This document shows positions 25,885 through 34,235 of a stretch of 64,000 bases of DNA, piece after piece. The translations under genes and the position numbers were made by a program. Source of the DNA: CBDBZL01 sp965213545 (lineage in GTDB: Bacteria; Pseudomonadota; Alphaproteobacteria; Sphingomonadales; Sphingomonadaceae). Where the stretch lies: positions 372,001 through 436,000 of the forward strand of contig CBDBZL010000002.1 in NCBI GenBank assembly GCA_965213545.1, read 5' to 3'. Position 1 is the stretch's first letter. Each line of letters starts with the position of its first letter. The notes under the pieces are model-generated. The model saw nothing but the letters and a program-made list of their open reading frames with translations, was not told where the DNA came from and ran no database searches.

Positions 25885-26898
25885 TCATCCGCCGGTGACC
25901 GACATGTGGCGCGGCTGCGCGGGGGCAGCGCCGGGTGCGACGCTGAAATCGTGGCGCCGTGGTTTGATCCGCATGGCCTCGTCGAGCGCGGCGGCGAGCG
26001 CCTGTTCGCGGTCGGGAGCGCGCAGCGCGGTGCGTAGGTCCACCTGCTCCGCTCCGCCCAGGCAAGCATAAAGCCTTCCCGTGGCGGTCACTCTGACGCG
26101 GTTGCATGTGGCACAGAAATTGTCGCTCAACGGGGTGATGAAGCCAAGCCGGCCCCCCGTTTCGCGAATGCGGACATAGCGCGCCGGACCGCCGGTGCTT
26201 TCCTCGAGCGGCACCAGCGTGAAGCGCGTTTCCAGCCTTTGACGAACCAGCGAGAGCGGCAGGAAATGCTCTGAGCGCTCGCCATCGATCTCGCCCAGCG
26301 GCATGGCCTCGATAAGCGTGATGTCATGACCCTCGTCATGCGCCCATTCGATGAGCTTGGGAATCTCATGCTCGTTGAGACCCTTGAGCGCCACGCAATT
26401 GAGCTTGACGCGCAGGCCCGCCGCCTTGGCCGCCGCGATACCGGCCAGCACATCGGCCAGCCGTTCGCGCCGGGTCAGACGGGCGAACAATGCCGGCTCG
26501 CGCGTATCGAGGGAGACATTCACCCGGCGGATACCAGCTGCGGTAAGGTCATTGGCAAAAGCGGCCAGACGCGTGGCGTTGGTGGTCAGCGTGAGTTCTT
26601 GCAACCCGCTACCCCCTGCTGGGCCGAGCTGGCGACCAAGCGTGCGGACCAGATCGAGCATATCGCGCCGCACCAGAGGTTCGCCGCCGGTGAGCCTGAT
26701 CTTGGTCACCCCGCGCGCGATGAAGGCGAGCGCGAGCTGATAGAGTTCCTCCAGCGTCAGCACGTCCTTCCTGGGCAGGAAAGTCATGCGCTCGGGCATG
26801 CAATAGCTGCATCGAAGGTCGCAGCGATCGGTTATCGACAGGCGCAGGTAAGTGATGCGGCGGGCAAAACCGTCGATCAAAGGGGGCTCGCGGCTCAT
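25885..26898 (-). CDS. moaA: GTP 3',8-cyclase MoaA
   Basis: This radical-SAM enzyme performs the first step of molybdenum cofactor synthesis, converting GTP with MoaC. Cys26, Cys30 and Cys33 in CDLRCSYC bind the SAM cluster. The second cluster is bound by NFCATCNRVRVTATGRLYAC. The GGEP motif is in KIRLTGGEPLVR, and the protein ends with the catalytic Gly-Gly. The ATG at 26898 was used, since the frame upstream offers only TTG. It starts 11 bp after the Rossmann-like gene stop. Confidence 0.96.
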   Translation of the reverse strand: MSREPPLIDGFARRITYLRLSITDRCDLRCSYCMPERMTFLPRKDVLTLEELYQLALAFIARGVTKIRLTGGEPLVRRDMLDLVRTLGRQLGPAGGSGLQELTLTTNATRLAAFANDLTAAGIRRVNVSLDTREPALFARLTRRERLADVLAGIAAAKAAGLRVKLNCVALKGLNEHEIPKLIEWAHDEGHDITLIEAMPLGEIDGERSEHFLPLSLVRQRLETRFTLVPLEESTGGPARYVRIRETGGRLGFITPLSDNFCATCNRVRVTATGRLYACLGGAEQVDLRTALRAPDREQALAAALDEAMRIKPRRHDFSVAPGAAPAQPRHMSVTGG

Positions 26899-26908
26899 CT
26901 GCGTCAAT

Positions 26909-27247
26909 TTACGGGTTTTTCCCGCCGGGACCAGTCACTTCGAGCAGCTGGCCGGTAATCCCGGGAGCCGACGCGAGATACTCCAGCGCCTCCTCGACAG
27001 CGGACGGATGCGCACCGGCGATGGCGTTCACCCGGCGCGGCGCTGCCTCGCGGGCAAGAGACTGGATCGCTGCCAGCCGCCAGGCGCGGTGTTCCGGGCT
27101 GGCGGGGGCGAACACGATGGCCAGGGCCTGGCATGCTTCGTCCGACAAACTTGCGCGAACCTTCGGCAGGTCATGCGCCAGGAACAGGCCCGCCGCATCG
27201 AGCGGCGCATCGGGCAGCGCGGCGGCGCGAAACACCGCCTGCGCCAT
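26909..27247 (-). CDS. Small Rossmann/SDR-like protein, function unknown
   Basis: The 112-residue protein resembles the second half of a short-chain dehydrogenase. LAIVFAPAS, AAIQSLAREAAPRRVNAIAG and EYLASAPGITGQLLEV match the strand-helix pattern seen after the SDR active site. The N-terminal glycine-rich NAD(P) motif and the YxxxK catalytic pair are absent. The start overlaps the folB stop (ATGA), so it is translationally coupled to folate synthesis. A non-enzymatic or partner role with FolB is possible but is inference. Confidence 0.65.
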   Translation of the reverse strand: MAQAVFRAAALPDAPLDAAGLFLAHDLPKVRASLSDEACQALAIVFAPASPEHRAWRLAAIQSLAREAAPRRVNAIAGAHPSAVEEALEYLASAPGITGQLLEVTGPGGKNP

Positions 27248-27615
27248 CAGCGCCGCTCGCGGGTCAAGGTGATGCCGATGCTCTCGCCCGACGTGCTGAG
27301 CGCCAGCTTGACGATCCTGACGCTGACCTGGTCGATCCGTTCGTCCTGCACGAACAGCGTTTCGCACACATGGTCGGCCACCGCCTCGATCAGTTTGAAA
27401 TGGGTTTCGCCCAGCGCATCCGAGCAGGCGAATTTGAGGTCCATGTAATTCTTGCTTGCGTCGAGCGGTGTGTCGGGGCCGAAGCTTGGCGCTGCCTTGA
27501 TTCGCGCCCGCACGGTGAAGCGCAGCGGCTGCGGACGGCCGGTCTCTTCCGAGTAGACACCGGTATGGACCGGTTGGTCGAAATCGATGAGTTCGAGAAA
27601 CAGGCTGTCGGCCAT
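27247..27615 (-). CDS. folB: Dihydroneopterin aldolase FolB
   Basis: The 122-residue protein has the family layout: ELIDFDQPVHTGVYSEE near the N-terminus, then DASKNYMDLKF, HFKLIEAVADHVCETLF and a C-terminal strand with VRIVKL. FolB cleaves or epimerises dihydroneopterin in folate synthesis. The ATG at 27615 begins MADSLFLEL. It heads a minus-strand run with the Rossmann-like gene and moaA-moaD-moaE, and is divergent from the DUF1499 gene. Confidence 0.86.
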   Translation of the reverse strand: MADSLFLELIDFDQPVHTGVYSEETGRPQPLRFTVRARIKAAPSFGPDTPLDASKNYMDLKFACSDALGETHFKLIEAVADHVCETLFVQDERIDQVSVRIVKLALSTSGESIGITLTRERR

Positions 27616-27701
27616 GACCGCGCGGCAGATGACAGCGGGCGTCGGCTTTGGCAATAAGGCGTTCCCCGGCACAGGCCGGTGGCAACTAGGAGAACGCTCA
27701 C

Positions 27702-28439
27702 GTGACGCATTCGAACTGGACCTGGCGACTTGGCTGGTTCGCGCTTGGCGGCGTGATCCTGGCGGTGGTGCTCGCCGTGCTGCTGGCCACGCTGGCGCGC
27801 TACGGCGGCATCGACAAGGGGGCGGGCTTCATGTGGGTGTTCCGCGGCGTGGCCATCGCCGCGGCCTCGTGCGTGATCGCGCTCGCGGCGCTGCTGGTCG
27901 GCTATTTCCGTCGCACGGGGCCGCGCTGGCCGGCGGGCGCGGCGCTGGGGTTGGGCGTGGTGTTCGTGGCGATCCTGGCGATCCAGATCGTGCCTGGGAT
28001 GGGCGCACCGCCGCTGCATGACATCACCACCAATGTCGATGATCCGCCCCAGTTCCGCACGCTGGAATTGCGCGAGGACAACCTGATCCCGTTCCAGAAT
28101 ATCGAGGAATGGCGCTCGGCGCACCGGGAAGGCTATCCCGATATCGAACCGGTCATAATCAACAAGCCGCCGCTCGAAGTGCTGGCCGATGCAAGGGCAC
28201 TGGTGCGCGAGCGCGACTGGAAGATCGCCGCAGTGGACCAGCGCGCCGGCCGGCTCGAGGCGACCGCTTACGAAAGCTATATAAGGTTCGAGGACGACGT
28301 CATGATCAAGGTGACGCCCATCGCCGATGGCAGCACGCGGGTCGACATGCGCTCGGTCAGCCGTGTGGGGCTGGGCGATCTGGGGGTGAATGCGAAACGG
28401 ATCCGGACCTTTCTTGCCGAGCTCGAGGCAATGGTTTGA
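27702..28439 (+). CDS. DUF1499 family membrane protein
   Basis: Three hydrophobic segments occupy roughly the first 95 residues. A soluble DUF1499 domain follows, with the typical DIEPVIINKPPLEVLADARALVR start and a core containing YESYIRF, DDVMIKV and VDMRSVSRVGLGDLGVNAKRIRTFL. The family has no established biochemical role. GTG is the start, with AGGAG ten bases upstream. The gene is divergent from folB. Confidence 0.82.
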   Translation: MTHSNWTWRLGWFALGGVILAVVLAVLLATLARYGGIDKGAGFMWVFRGVAIAAASCVIALAALLVGYFRRTGPRWPAGAALGLGVVFVAILAIQIVPGMGAPPLHDITTNVDDPPQFRTLELREDNLIPFQNIEEWRSAHREGYPDIEPVIINKPPLEVLADARALVRERDWKIAAVDQRAGRLEATAYESYIRFEDDVMIKVTPIADGSTRVDMRSVSRVGLGDLGVNAKRIRTFLAELEAMV

Positions 28440-28479
28440 GCCGTAGCGAGGCCGGGGCGCTAACCGTCAATCGAAGTCA

Positions 28480-29367
28480 TCAGCGACTCGACCAGCGCGC
28501 GAAGATGGCCGTGGGTAGGAGGCGGGCGCCCTCCCCTTCCTCGCGCATCGCCAGATCGCCATACTCGATGGTGCCGGGCAGGTCCGCCAAGCTTTCGGCG
28601 AGCAAGGTGGCGATCGCCAGCGACGAAAGCCGCACCGCATAGACGGTGAGGAACACGAACGAACTGTCCGCATCGATCAGCCGGCGAACATCCGCCAGCA
28701 GCGATGCCAGCCCTTCCTCGATGCGCCAGGTCTCGCCCTTGGGGCCACGCCCGAACTTGGGCGGATCGAGGATGATGCCGTCATAACGGCGACCGCGGCG
28801 CACCTCGCGGGCGGCGAACTTGGTCGCATCATCGATCAGCCAGCGGATGGGCCGGTCTTCCATTCCCGACAGGGCGGCGTTCTCGCGCGCTTCGGCGACC
28901 GACCTTTTCGATGCGTCGACATGGGTGACCGCGCCGCGTTCACCCAGGACCAGACTGGCGATCCCGGTATAGCCGAACAGGTTGAGCGTCTCGGCATCGG
29001 CGCGCCCGGTAAGCTGCCCCTGCATCCATTGCCAGACCGGCGCCATGTCGGGGAAGAACCCCAGGTGCCGGAACGGTGTGCAGCGGGCGGTGAAGGCAAT
29101 CTGGTGCCATGCGAGCGGCCAGCCTTCGGCGGGCGGCGGGCGGCGATACTGCCAGCGCCCGCCGCCATCCTCGTCGCTGCCGGGGACGAACTCGCCATCG
29201 GCATCCCAGCTTGTCAGGCGCGGAGTCCATAGTGCCTGGGGCTCGGGACGGATGAAGAAATAGGGCCCGTAGCGCTCGAACTTGCGACCCCCGCCGCTGT
29301 CGACCAGGCCATAATCGGACCAGGCCTCCCCCTCCATCACGATCGGCCGGGCGGCGAAGGAGGGCAT
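28480..29367 (-). CDS. SAM-dependent methyltransferase, RlmI/RlmK-like
   Basis: The C-terminal half has the class I methyltransferase fold: LNLFGYTGIASLVLGERGAVTHVDASKRSV is motif I and the acidic loop, and DGIILDPPKFGRGPKGETW is the DPPK-type catalytic motif. That motif is typical of rRNA cytosine-C5 or guanine-N2 methyltransferases. The N-terminal part is not obviously a PUA domain. The 295-residue protein starts 11 bp after thrC, so the two are co-transcribed. The exact RNA target is not determinable. Confidence 0.8.
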   Translation of the reverse strand: MPSFAARPIVMEGEAWSDYGLVDSGGGRKFERYGPYFFIRPEPQALWTPRLTSWDADGEFVPGSDEDGGGRWQYRRPPPAEGWPLAWHQIAFTARCTPFRHLGFFPDMAPVWQWMQGQLTGRADAETLNLFGYTGIASLVLGERGAVTHVDASKRSVAEARENAALSGMEDRPIRWLIDDATKFAAREVRRGRRYDGIILDPPKFGRGPKGETWRIEEGLASLLADVRRLIDADSSFVFLTVYAVRLSSLAIATLLAESLADLPGTIEYGDLAMREEGEGARLLPTAIFARWSSR

Positions 29368-29377
29368 GGCGACGGCG

Positions 29378-30790
29378 TCAGCCAGCGGGAACGGCGTGCT
29401 CGGCGATATGCGCCGAGACCGCCGCGTAATCGGCGGGCAGGCTGACGCAGCGCTCCTCGCGCCCGAACAGATCGCCGACGCGCGCGGGCAGCGACGGGCG
29501 GGTGCCGGTCGCGCGCTCAACCGCATCGCGGAACTTGGCCGGATGAGCGGTAGCAAGCGTGACGACAGGAATAGCGGGGTCCAGATCGACAGCGCGCGCC
29601 GCGTGCAGGCCGATCGCGGTGTGCGGGTCGATCAGCTCGCCGCATTCGCGCAGCGCAAAGCTCATCGCGCCGGCCATCTCATCGGCATCCGCCCGCGCGC
29701 TGGTGAACAATGCCGCCGTGCCGCCGCGTTGCGGATCGCTCAACTGCATCGTGCCGCTCTGATCGAACGCCAGCATTTGTCCGGCAGTGGCAGCCCCATC
29801 GCGTCCGGCCAGATCGAACAGCAGCCGTTCAAAATTGGAGCTGACCTGAATATCCATGCTCGGCGCGGCGGTGGCCACCACGCTGCCCGTGGAATAATCG
29901 CCGCCCGCCAAAGCGCGGTGGAGGATGTCGTTGACATTGGTGGCGACGATCAGCCGGTGGATCGGCAGGCCCATTTGCGCCGCGACGTAGCCAGCGAACA
30001 CATCGCCGAAATTCCCTGTCGGCACGGCGAAGGCGACCTGCCGGTGCGGTGCGCCCAGACGCAGCGCGGCGGCGAAATAATACACCACCTGCGCCATCAG
30101 CCGCGCCCAGTTGATCGAGTTCACCGCCGACAGTTGGAAGCGTCCGCCGAGCGCCGCGTTCATGGCGGGGTCGGTGAACATGCGCTTCACCATCGCCTGC
30201 GCCTCGTCGAAACTGCCGCCGATGGCGATGTTGTGCACATTGGGCGCGCGCACCGTGGTCATCTGACGCCGCTGGACCGCGCTCACCTTGCCCTCGGGAT
30301 GAAGCATGAAGATATCGATCCGCTCGCGCCCGGCCACCGCGTCGATCGCCGCCGAGCCGGTGTCGCCGCTGGTCGCGCCGATAATCGTCAGGTGATCCTG
30401 CCGGCGCGCAAGGAAGCCCTCGAACAGTCGACCAAGCAGTTGCAACGCGATATCCTTGAAGGCCAGCGTGGGGCCATGGAACAGCTCGAGCAGGAAGTGC
30501 CGGTCGTCGAGCTGAACCAGCGGCGCCACCGCGGCATGGGCAAAGCGCGCATAGGTTCGCTCGCAAAGATCGCCCAGATCCTGCGAGGAAATGCTTGTGC
30601 CGACGAAGGGCAGCATGACCCGCGCGGCGAGCTGAGCATAAGGCAGACCGGCAAGCGCGGCGATCTGACCTTGCGTGAAGCGCGGCCATTCGTGGGGCAC
30701 GTAAAGCCCACCATCGGGAGCAAGCCCGGCAAGCGTGACCGCCTCGAAATCAAGCGACGGGGCGCTGCCGCGGGTGGAGACATAATGCAT
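29378..30790 (-). CDS. thrC: Threonine synthase
   Basis: This PLP enzyme converts O-phosphohomoserine to threonine. It opens MHYVSTRGSAPSLDF. The PLP-lysine is in FHGPTLAFKDIALQLL, and the phosphate-binding IIGATSGDTGSAAI follows. Residues PTGNFGDVFAGY also fit the family. The 470-residue length and N-terminal layout match the long proteobacterial type. It lies downstream of surf1 with a 165-bp gap containing a palindrome. Confidence 0.96.
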   Translation of the reverse strand: MHYVSTRGSAPSLDFEAVTLAGLAPDGGLYVPHEWPRFTQGQIAALAGLPYAQLAARVMLPFVGTSISSQDLGDLCERTYARFAHAAVAPLVQLDDRHFLLELFHGPTLAFKDIALQLLGRLFEGFLARRQDHLTIIGATSGDTGSAAIDAVAGRERIDIFMLHPEGKVSAVQRRQMTTVRAPNVHNIAIGGSFDEAQAMVKRMFTDPAMNAALGGRFQLSAVNSINWARLMAQVVYYFAAALRLGAPHRQVAFAVPTGNFGDVFAGYVAAQMGLPIHRLIVATNVNDILHRALAGGDYSTGSVVATAAPSMDIQVSSNFERLLFDLAGRDGAATAGQMLAFDQSGTMQLSDPQRGGTAALFTSARADADEMAGAMSFALRECGELIDPHTAIGLHAARAVDLDPAIPVVTLATAHPAKFRDAVERATGTRPSLPARVGDLFGREERCVSLPADYAAVSAHIAEHAVPAG

Positions 30791-30848
30791 GACGGGCGGC
30801 GTGGCAGGTAGCGAGCGTGCAGGGGTGTGGCAAGCGGACTGGCGGGTC

Positions 30849-30865
30849 TCCTGGTTGAACCAGGA
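30849..30865. promoter_or_regulatory. 17-bp palindrome upstream of thrC
   Basis: TCCTGGTT and AACCAGGA flank a single central G, an 8-bp perfect dyad in the only sizeable gap between surf1 and thrC. A second inverted repeat (CGCTAGC and GCTAGCG at 30943 and 30954) overlaps the surf1 stop. The first looks like a protein-binding operator for thrC, the second like a weak terminator; both are inference. Confidence 0.4.
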
Positions 30866-30954
30866 TCCGACGGCGCGGGCACTTCGGTATTGGCTTAGGT
30901 GGCGCGGGTTCCTCGGACGTACCAGAGGTGCTGGTGTCCTGACGCTAGCCGCCG

Positions 30955-31551
30955 CTAGCGCGCATCCCCCGCACCCCGCCGGCGAAGCGCGAGCACATAG
31001 ATGACCAGCGCGGTGACGGCGAAGAAGAACCACTGACCGGCATAGGCAAGATGATTGTTCGGCAGCGAATTGGGGTCTGGCTGGGCGAGCTGTTCAAGAC
31101 CCGCTTGCGCCGGAGCGGCAACCAGGCGCGCCGCCTCGCCCGCCGGGGCGACAAATCCGCTGACCTGGCCCCCCCGCCATTGCGGTGAACGAGGTTCGCG
31201 CGACCACCCCAGCGCCACCTCGGCCTGCCCCCCGCCCGCAAGCATGCAGATGGCGATATGCGCCCAGCCCGAGACGCCTTCGTCCGAGCGGCCAGCCGTG
31301 GCTCTGGTCGACAATACCCGCTCGCAGGTAAGCGAAGACCGCCGATAGAGCGCTGTTTCGACATCACCCGCAGCGCGCGGGAAAGGCACCGCCGAGGCGT
31401 CTCCCGCGGCGGCGGTGTAGCGGGCGATGAGGTCACCCTTCCATTCGGCGCGGCCCAGTTGCCAGACGCCGAGCGCCACCATGACCGCGACGGCACCTGC
31501 GACGATGAGCGTTGAAACGAGCGGCAGGCGGGGAAGCGCGCTTGCACTCAC
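30955..31551 (-). CDS. surf1: SURF1-family cytochrome oxidase assembly protein
   Basis: SURF1 aids heme insertion into cytochrome c oxidase. Two transmembrane helices bracket a periplasmic domain: an N-terminal one (STLIVAGAVAVMVALGVWQL) and a C-terminal one (GQWFFFAVTALVIYVLAL). The WQLGRAEWK segment after the first helix and the C-terminal NNHLAYAGQW are family features. GTG at 31551 was chosen, 14 bases past the ctaE stop. At 198 residues it is slightly short for the family. Confidence 0.85.
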   Translation of the reverse strand: MSASALPRLPLVSTLIVAGAVAVMVALGVWQLGRAEWKGDLIARYTAAAGDASAVPFPRAAGDVETALYRRSSLTCERVLSTRATAGRSDEGVSGWAHIAICMLAGGGQAEVALGWSREPRSPQWRGGQVSGFVAPAGEAARLVAAPAQAGLEQLAQPDPNSLPNNHLAYAGQWFFFAVTALVIYVLALRRRGAGDAR

Positions 31552-31564
31552 CGCCGCCAACCCG

Positions 31565-32398
31565 TCACGAGTGGAATTCGGCGCCCCAACCGCCCCACAC
31601 ATAGATGACGATGAACAGGAACAGCCATACCACGTCGACGAAGTGCCAATACCAGGCGGCCGCCTCAAACCCGAAATGCTGACGCGGGGTGAAATGTCCC
31701 AGATATGCACGGCGCAGGCACACGATGAGGAAGATCGTTCCGACCAGCACGTGGAAGCCATGGAAGCCGGTCGCCATGTAGAACGCGCTCGAATAGGTAT
31801 TTCCGCCGAACTCGAACGGCGCGTGATCATATTCGTAGACTTGAACCGCGGTAAACACGAGGCCGAGCAGCACGGTGAGCCACAGCCCCTGCTTCAACCC
31901 CTGGCGATCGCCATGGATCAGCGAATGATGCGCCCAGGTGACGGTGGTGCCCGAACACAGTAGGATAAGCGTATTGAGCAACGGCAGATCGAACGGGTCG
32001 AGCACATATTCGATCGCGGCAGGCGGCCAGACCCCGCCGATGACCTCGGTCAGTTCGGAAGGGAACAGCGAGAAATCGAACCACGACCAGAACCAGCCGA
32101 CAAAGAACATCACCTCCGACGCGATGAACAGGATCATTCCGTAGCGCATATGCAGCTGGACCACGGGGGTGTGATGGCCCTCCTCGGCTTCCTGCACGAT
32201 CTTGGAGAACCAGAAGAAGAAGCCAGCGATGAGCAACGCGACGCCCACGCCCAGCACGCCGTATCCCGCCGGGCCGAAATAGTCCTCATGCATGAACATG
32301 ACCATGCCCGAGGTGAACACCAGTCCGCCGAGCGCCATGATGAAGGGCCAAATATCGGGCGGGAGGATATGATAATCGTGGTTCTTTGCGCCGGCCAT
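31565..32398 (-). CDS. ctaE: Cytochrome c oxidase subunit III
   Basis: This 277-residue seven-helix membrane protein contains FIASEVMFFVGWFWSWFDFSLFP, the conserved acidic residue region of subunit III, LCSGTTVTWAHHSL and a C-terminal AAWYWHFVDVVWLFLF. It stabilises the subunit I proton-pumping core. It follows ctaG in the oxidase cluster with a gap of about 120 bp and precedes surf1. Confidence 0.97.
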   Translation of the reverse strand: MAGAKNHDYHILPPDIWPFIMALGGLVFTSGMVMFMHEDYFGPAGYGVLGVGVALLIAGFFFWFSKIVQEAEEGHHTPVVQLHMRYGMILFIASEVMFFVGWFWSWFDFSLFPSELTEVIGGVWPPAAIEYVLDPFDLPLLNTLILLCSGTTVTWAHHSLIHGDRQGLKQGLWLTVLLGLVFTAVQVYEYDHAPFEFGGNTYSSAFYMATGFHGFHVLVGTIFLIVCLRRAYLGHFTPRQHFGFEAAAWYWHFVDVVWLFLFIVIYVWGGWGAEFHS

Positions 32399-32519
32399 GG
32401 TGGGTCCCTGGATACTGGTTAGTCTGCTTTAGAGCCCGGCCCGAGCCAGGTCTAGGGGCTTGGAAAGCGGTTCGGGCGCGTACTGGATCATGTCCTTATA
32501 CGCTGAAAACGATGGCAAT

Positions 32520-33113
32520 TTACGGATCGACGGCCTCGTGGAAGGTGTAGGACAAGGTGATCTGTTCGACCCCTTCCATGTTGGGATCGTCGAGCGCTGC
32601 CGGATCGACGAAATAGATTACCGGCATGCGCATTTCCTGACCCGGCTGGAGCGTCTGGCGGGTAAAGCAGAAACACTGGATCTTGTTGAAGTACCGACCC
32701 GCCTGCTCGGGCTCGACATTGAAGGTGGCGCTGCCGGTGACCGGCTGATTGCTGTTGTTGCGCGCGGTGTAGATCGCCATGTCGCGCTGGCCGATGACCA
32801 CCGTGTCGGTCACCTGGACCGGGCGGAACTCCCAGGGCAGGCCGCGCGCGGTGCTCGAATCGAACCGAATCGAGAAGGTTCGCGCGCCCGAACCGGCGGC
32901 GATGCGTTCGGCGGCGGCCGCCTGTCCCTCGCTCGCGCGCTGCGTCGTTCCGCCAAAGCCGGTGACACGGCAGAACATGTCGTAAAGCGGTACCGCGGCA
33001 TAGCCCAGCCCGAGCATCGCAAGCGCCATGCCCAAGGCGTAGAAGAGGGTGCGCCGGTTCTTCGCCTCGAGCGGTGAGAGCGCCGGACGCAAGGTAGCGG
33101 GGCGGCTGGCCAT
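32520..33113 (-). CDS. ctaG: Cytochrome c oxidase assembly protein CtaG (Cox11)
   Basis: CtaG delivers copper to the CuB site of subunit I. It has one N-terminal transmembrane helix (YALGMALAMLGLGYAAVPLYDMFC) and a periplasmic beta domain with the copper motif KIQCFCFTRQTL. The ending FVDPAALDDPNMEGVEQITLSYTF is typical. The start overlaps the stop of the 39-codon gene (ATGA). At 197 residues it is of usual length. Confidence 0.96.
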   Translation of the reverse strand: MASRPATLRPALSPLEAKNRRTLFYALGMALAMLGLGYAAVPLYDMFCRVTGFGGTTQRASEGQAAAAERIAAGSGARTFSIRFDSSTARGLPWEFRPVQVTDTVVIGQRDMAIYTARNNSNQPVTGSATFNVEPEQAGRYFNKIQCFCFTRQTLQPGQEMRMPVIYFVDPAALDDPNMEGVEQITLSYTFHEAVDP

Positions 33114-33232
33114 CAGTCGGACATCCGCACGATGGTGATCGCATAGAACAAAACCGCTAAGCCAAGCAGCAGAAGCCCGAGCGCGATATTGCGCTGGCGG
33201 CGGCGTCGCTCGAGATCCTCAGGCACGGTCAT
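33113..33232 (-). CDS. 39-residue membrane protein in the oxidase cluster (CoxF-like)
   Basis: The tiny gene encodes MTVPEDLERRRRQRNI, a hydrophobic helix (ALGLLLLGLAVLFYAITIV) and a short RMSD tail. Both ends overlap neighbours as ATGA: its start sits in the ctaB stop and its stop in the ctaG start. Small single-helix proteins occur at this place in other alphaproteobacterial oxidase operons. Tight coupling argues that it is real and helps assembly; the exact role is not known. Confidence 0.8.
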   Translation of the reverse strand: MTVPEDLERRRRQRNIALGLLLLGLAVLFYAITIVRMSD

Positions 33233-34158
33233 GCCAGCATTATGCGATCGATCACGAGCGCGGTGAAGAGCGCGAACAGGTAGGTGATCGAAAAGGCGAA
33301 CAGGCGCTTTTCCGGGCGCATTGCGTCACCTGCGCCGCTGCTGGTGCGAAGTGCCACCGGAACCGCGAGTGCGACGAAGGCGGCCGACAAGAGCAGCGCC
33401 GCGATACCATAGAGCGCTCCCGCCCCGCCGATCGCGAGGGGCGCCAGCGCGGTGGCGAACAGGACCAGTGAATAGGCCAGGATCTGCCGGCGCGTGGTCC
33501 GCTCGCCGGCAACGACGGGCAACATGGGAATGCCGGCACGCGCGTAGTCGGGCTTCGCCCACAGCGCCAGCGCCCAAAAATGCGGCGGGGTCCACATGAA
33601 AATGATGGCGAACAACAGCAGCGGCATGGCGGTGACCTCACCGGTCACGGCCACCCAGCCGATCAGGGGCGGAAAGGCTCCAGCTCCACCGCCGATGACG
33701 ATGTTGTGCGGCGTCCGGGGTTTGAGCCACATCGTGTAGACGACGACGTAATACAGGATCGAAGCTGCCAGGATGCTCGCCGCCAGCCAGTGCACCGCCA
33801 GTCCCATCAGGATGACCGAAAAAACGCTGAGCGCGATGCCGAAGTCGCGGGCATCGCCGGGCTGCATCCTGCCGGCAGGGATGGGCCGGCGGGCGGTGCG
33901 TTTCATCAATGCGTCAAGATCGGCCTCGAGCCACATGTTGAGCGCCCCCGCCCCGCCCGCACCAAGCGCAATCGCCAGGATGGCGGCGAAACCGATTACC
34001 GGATGGATCGAGCCCGGCGCGGCCAGCAGACCGCACAACGCGGTGAACACCACCAGCCGCATCACCTTGGGCTTGGTCAGCGCGAAGAAATCGCGCCAGT
34101 CGGCGGGGTCGGCCAACGCCGATGCGGAGGGGACCGTGGTGGTCAGGCTCGTTGTCAT
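33229..34158 (-). CDS. ctaB: Protoheme IX farnesyltransferase (heme O synthase)
   Basis: It adds a farnesyl chain to heme B to give heme O, the precursor of heme A for the oxidase. UbiA-type motifs are present: NMWLEADLDALMKRTARRPIPAG (first Asp-rich motif), and YARAGIPMLPVVAGERTTRRQI in place of the second. Several hydrophobic helices lie between. The 309-residue length is normal. It lies between ctaD and the small CoxF-like gene. Confidence 0.96.
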   Translation of the reverse strand: MTTSLTTTVPSASALADPADWRDFFALTKPKVMRLVVFTALCGLLAAPGSIHPVIGFAAILAIALGAGGAGALNMWLEADLDALMKRTARRPIPAGRMQPGDARDFGIALSVFSVILMGLAVHWLAASILAASILYYVVVYTMWLKPRTPHNIVIGGGAGAFPPLIGWVAVTGEVTAMPLLLFAIIFMWTPPHFWALALWAKPDYARAGIPMLPVVAGERTTRRQILAYSLVLFATALAPLAIGGAGALYGIAALLLSAAFVALAVPVALRTSSGAGDAMRPEKRLFAFSITYLFALFTALVIDRIMLA

Positions 34159-34235
34159 CGGTCTCGCCCTCCTTGTGGCGAGAGGCGCTTAGAACGCGTT
34201 TCGAAGTCCGCTTACTCGCACGCCCACCCGAGCGC

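Noticed and set aside
30791..31033. Upstream extension of the thrC frame
   Set aside because: It runs into surf1 and is not protein-like; the conserved threonine-synthase start is the ATG at 30790.
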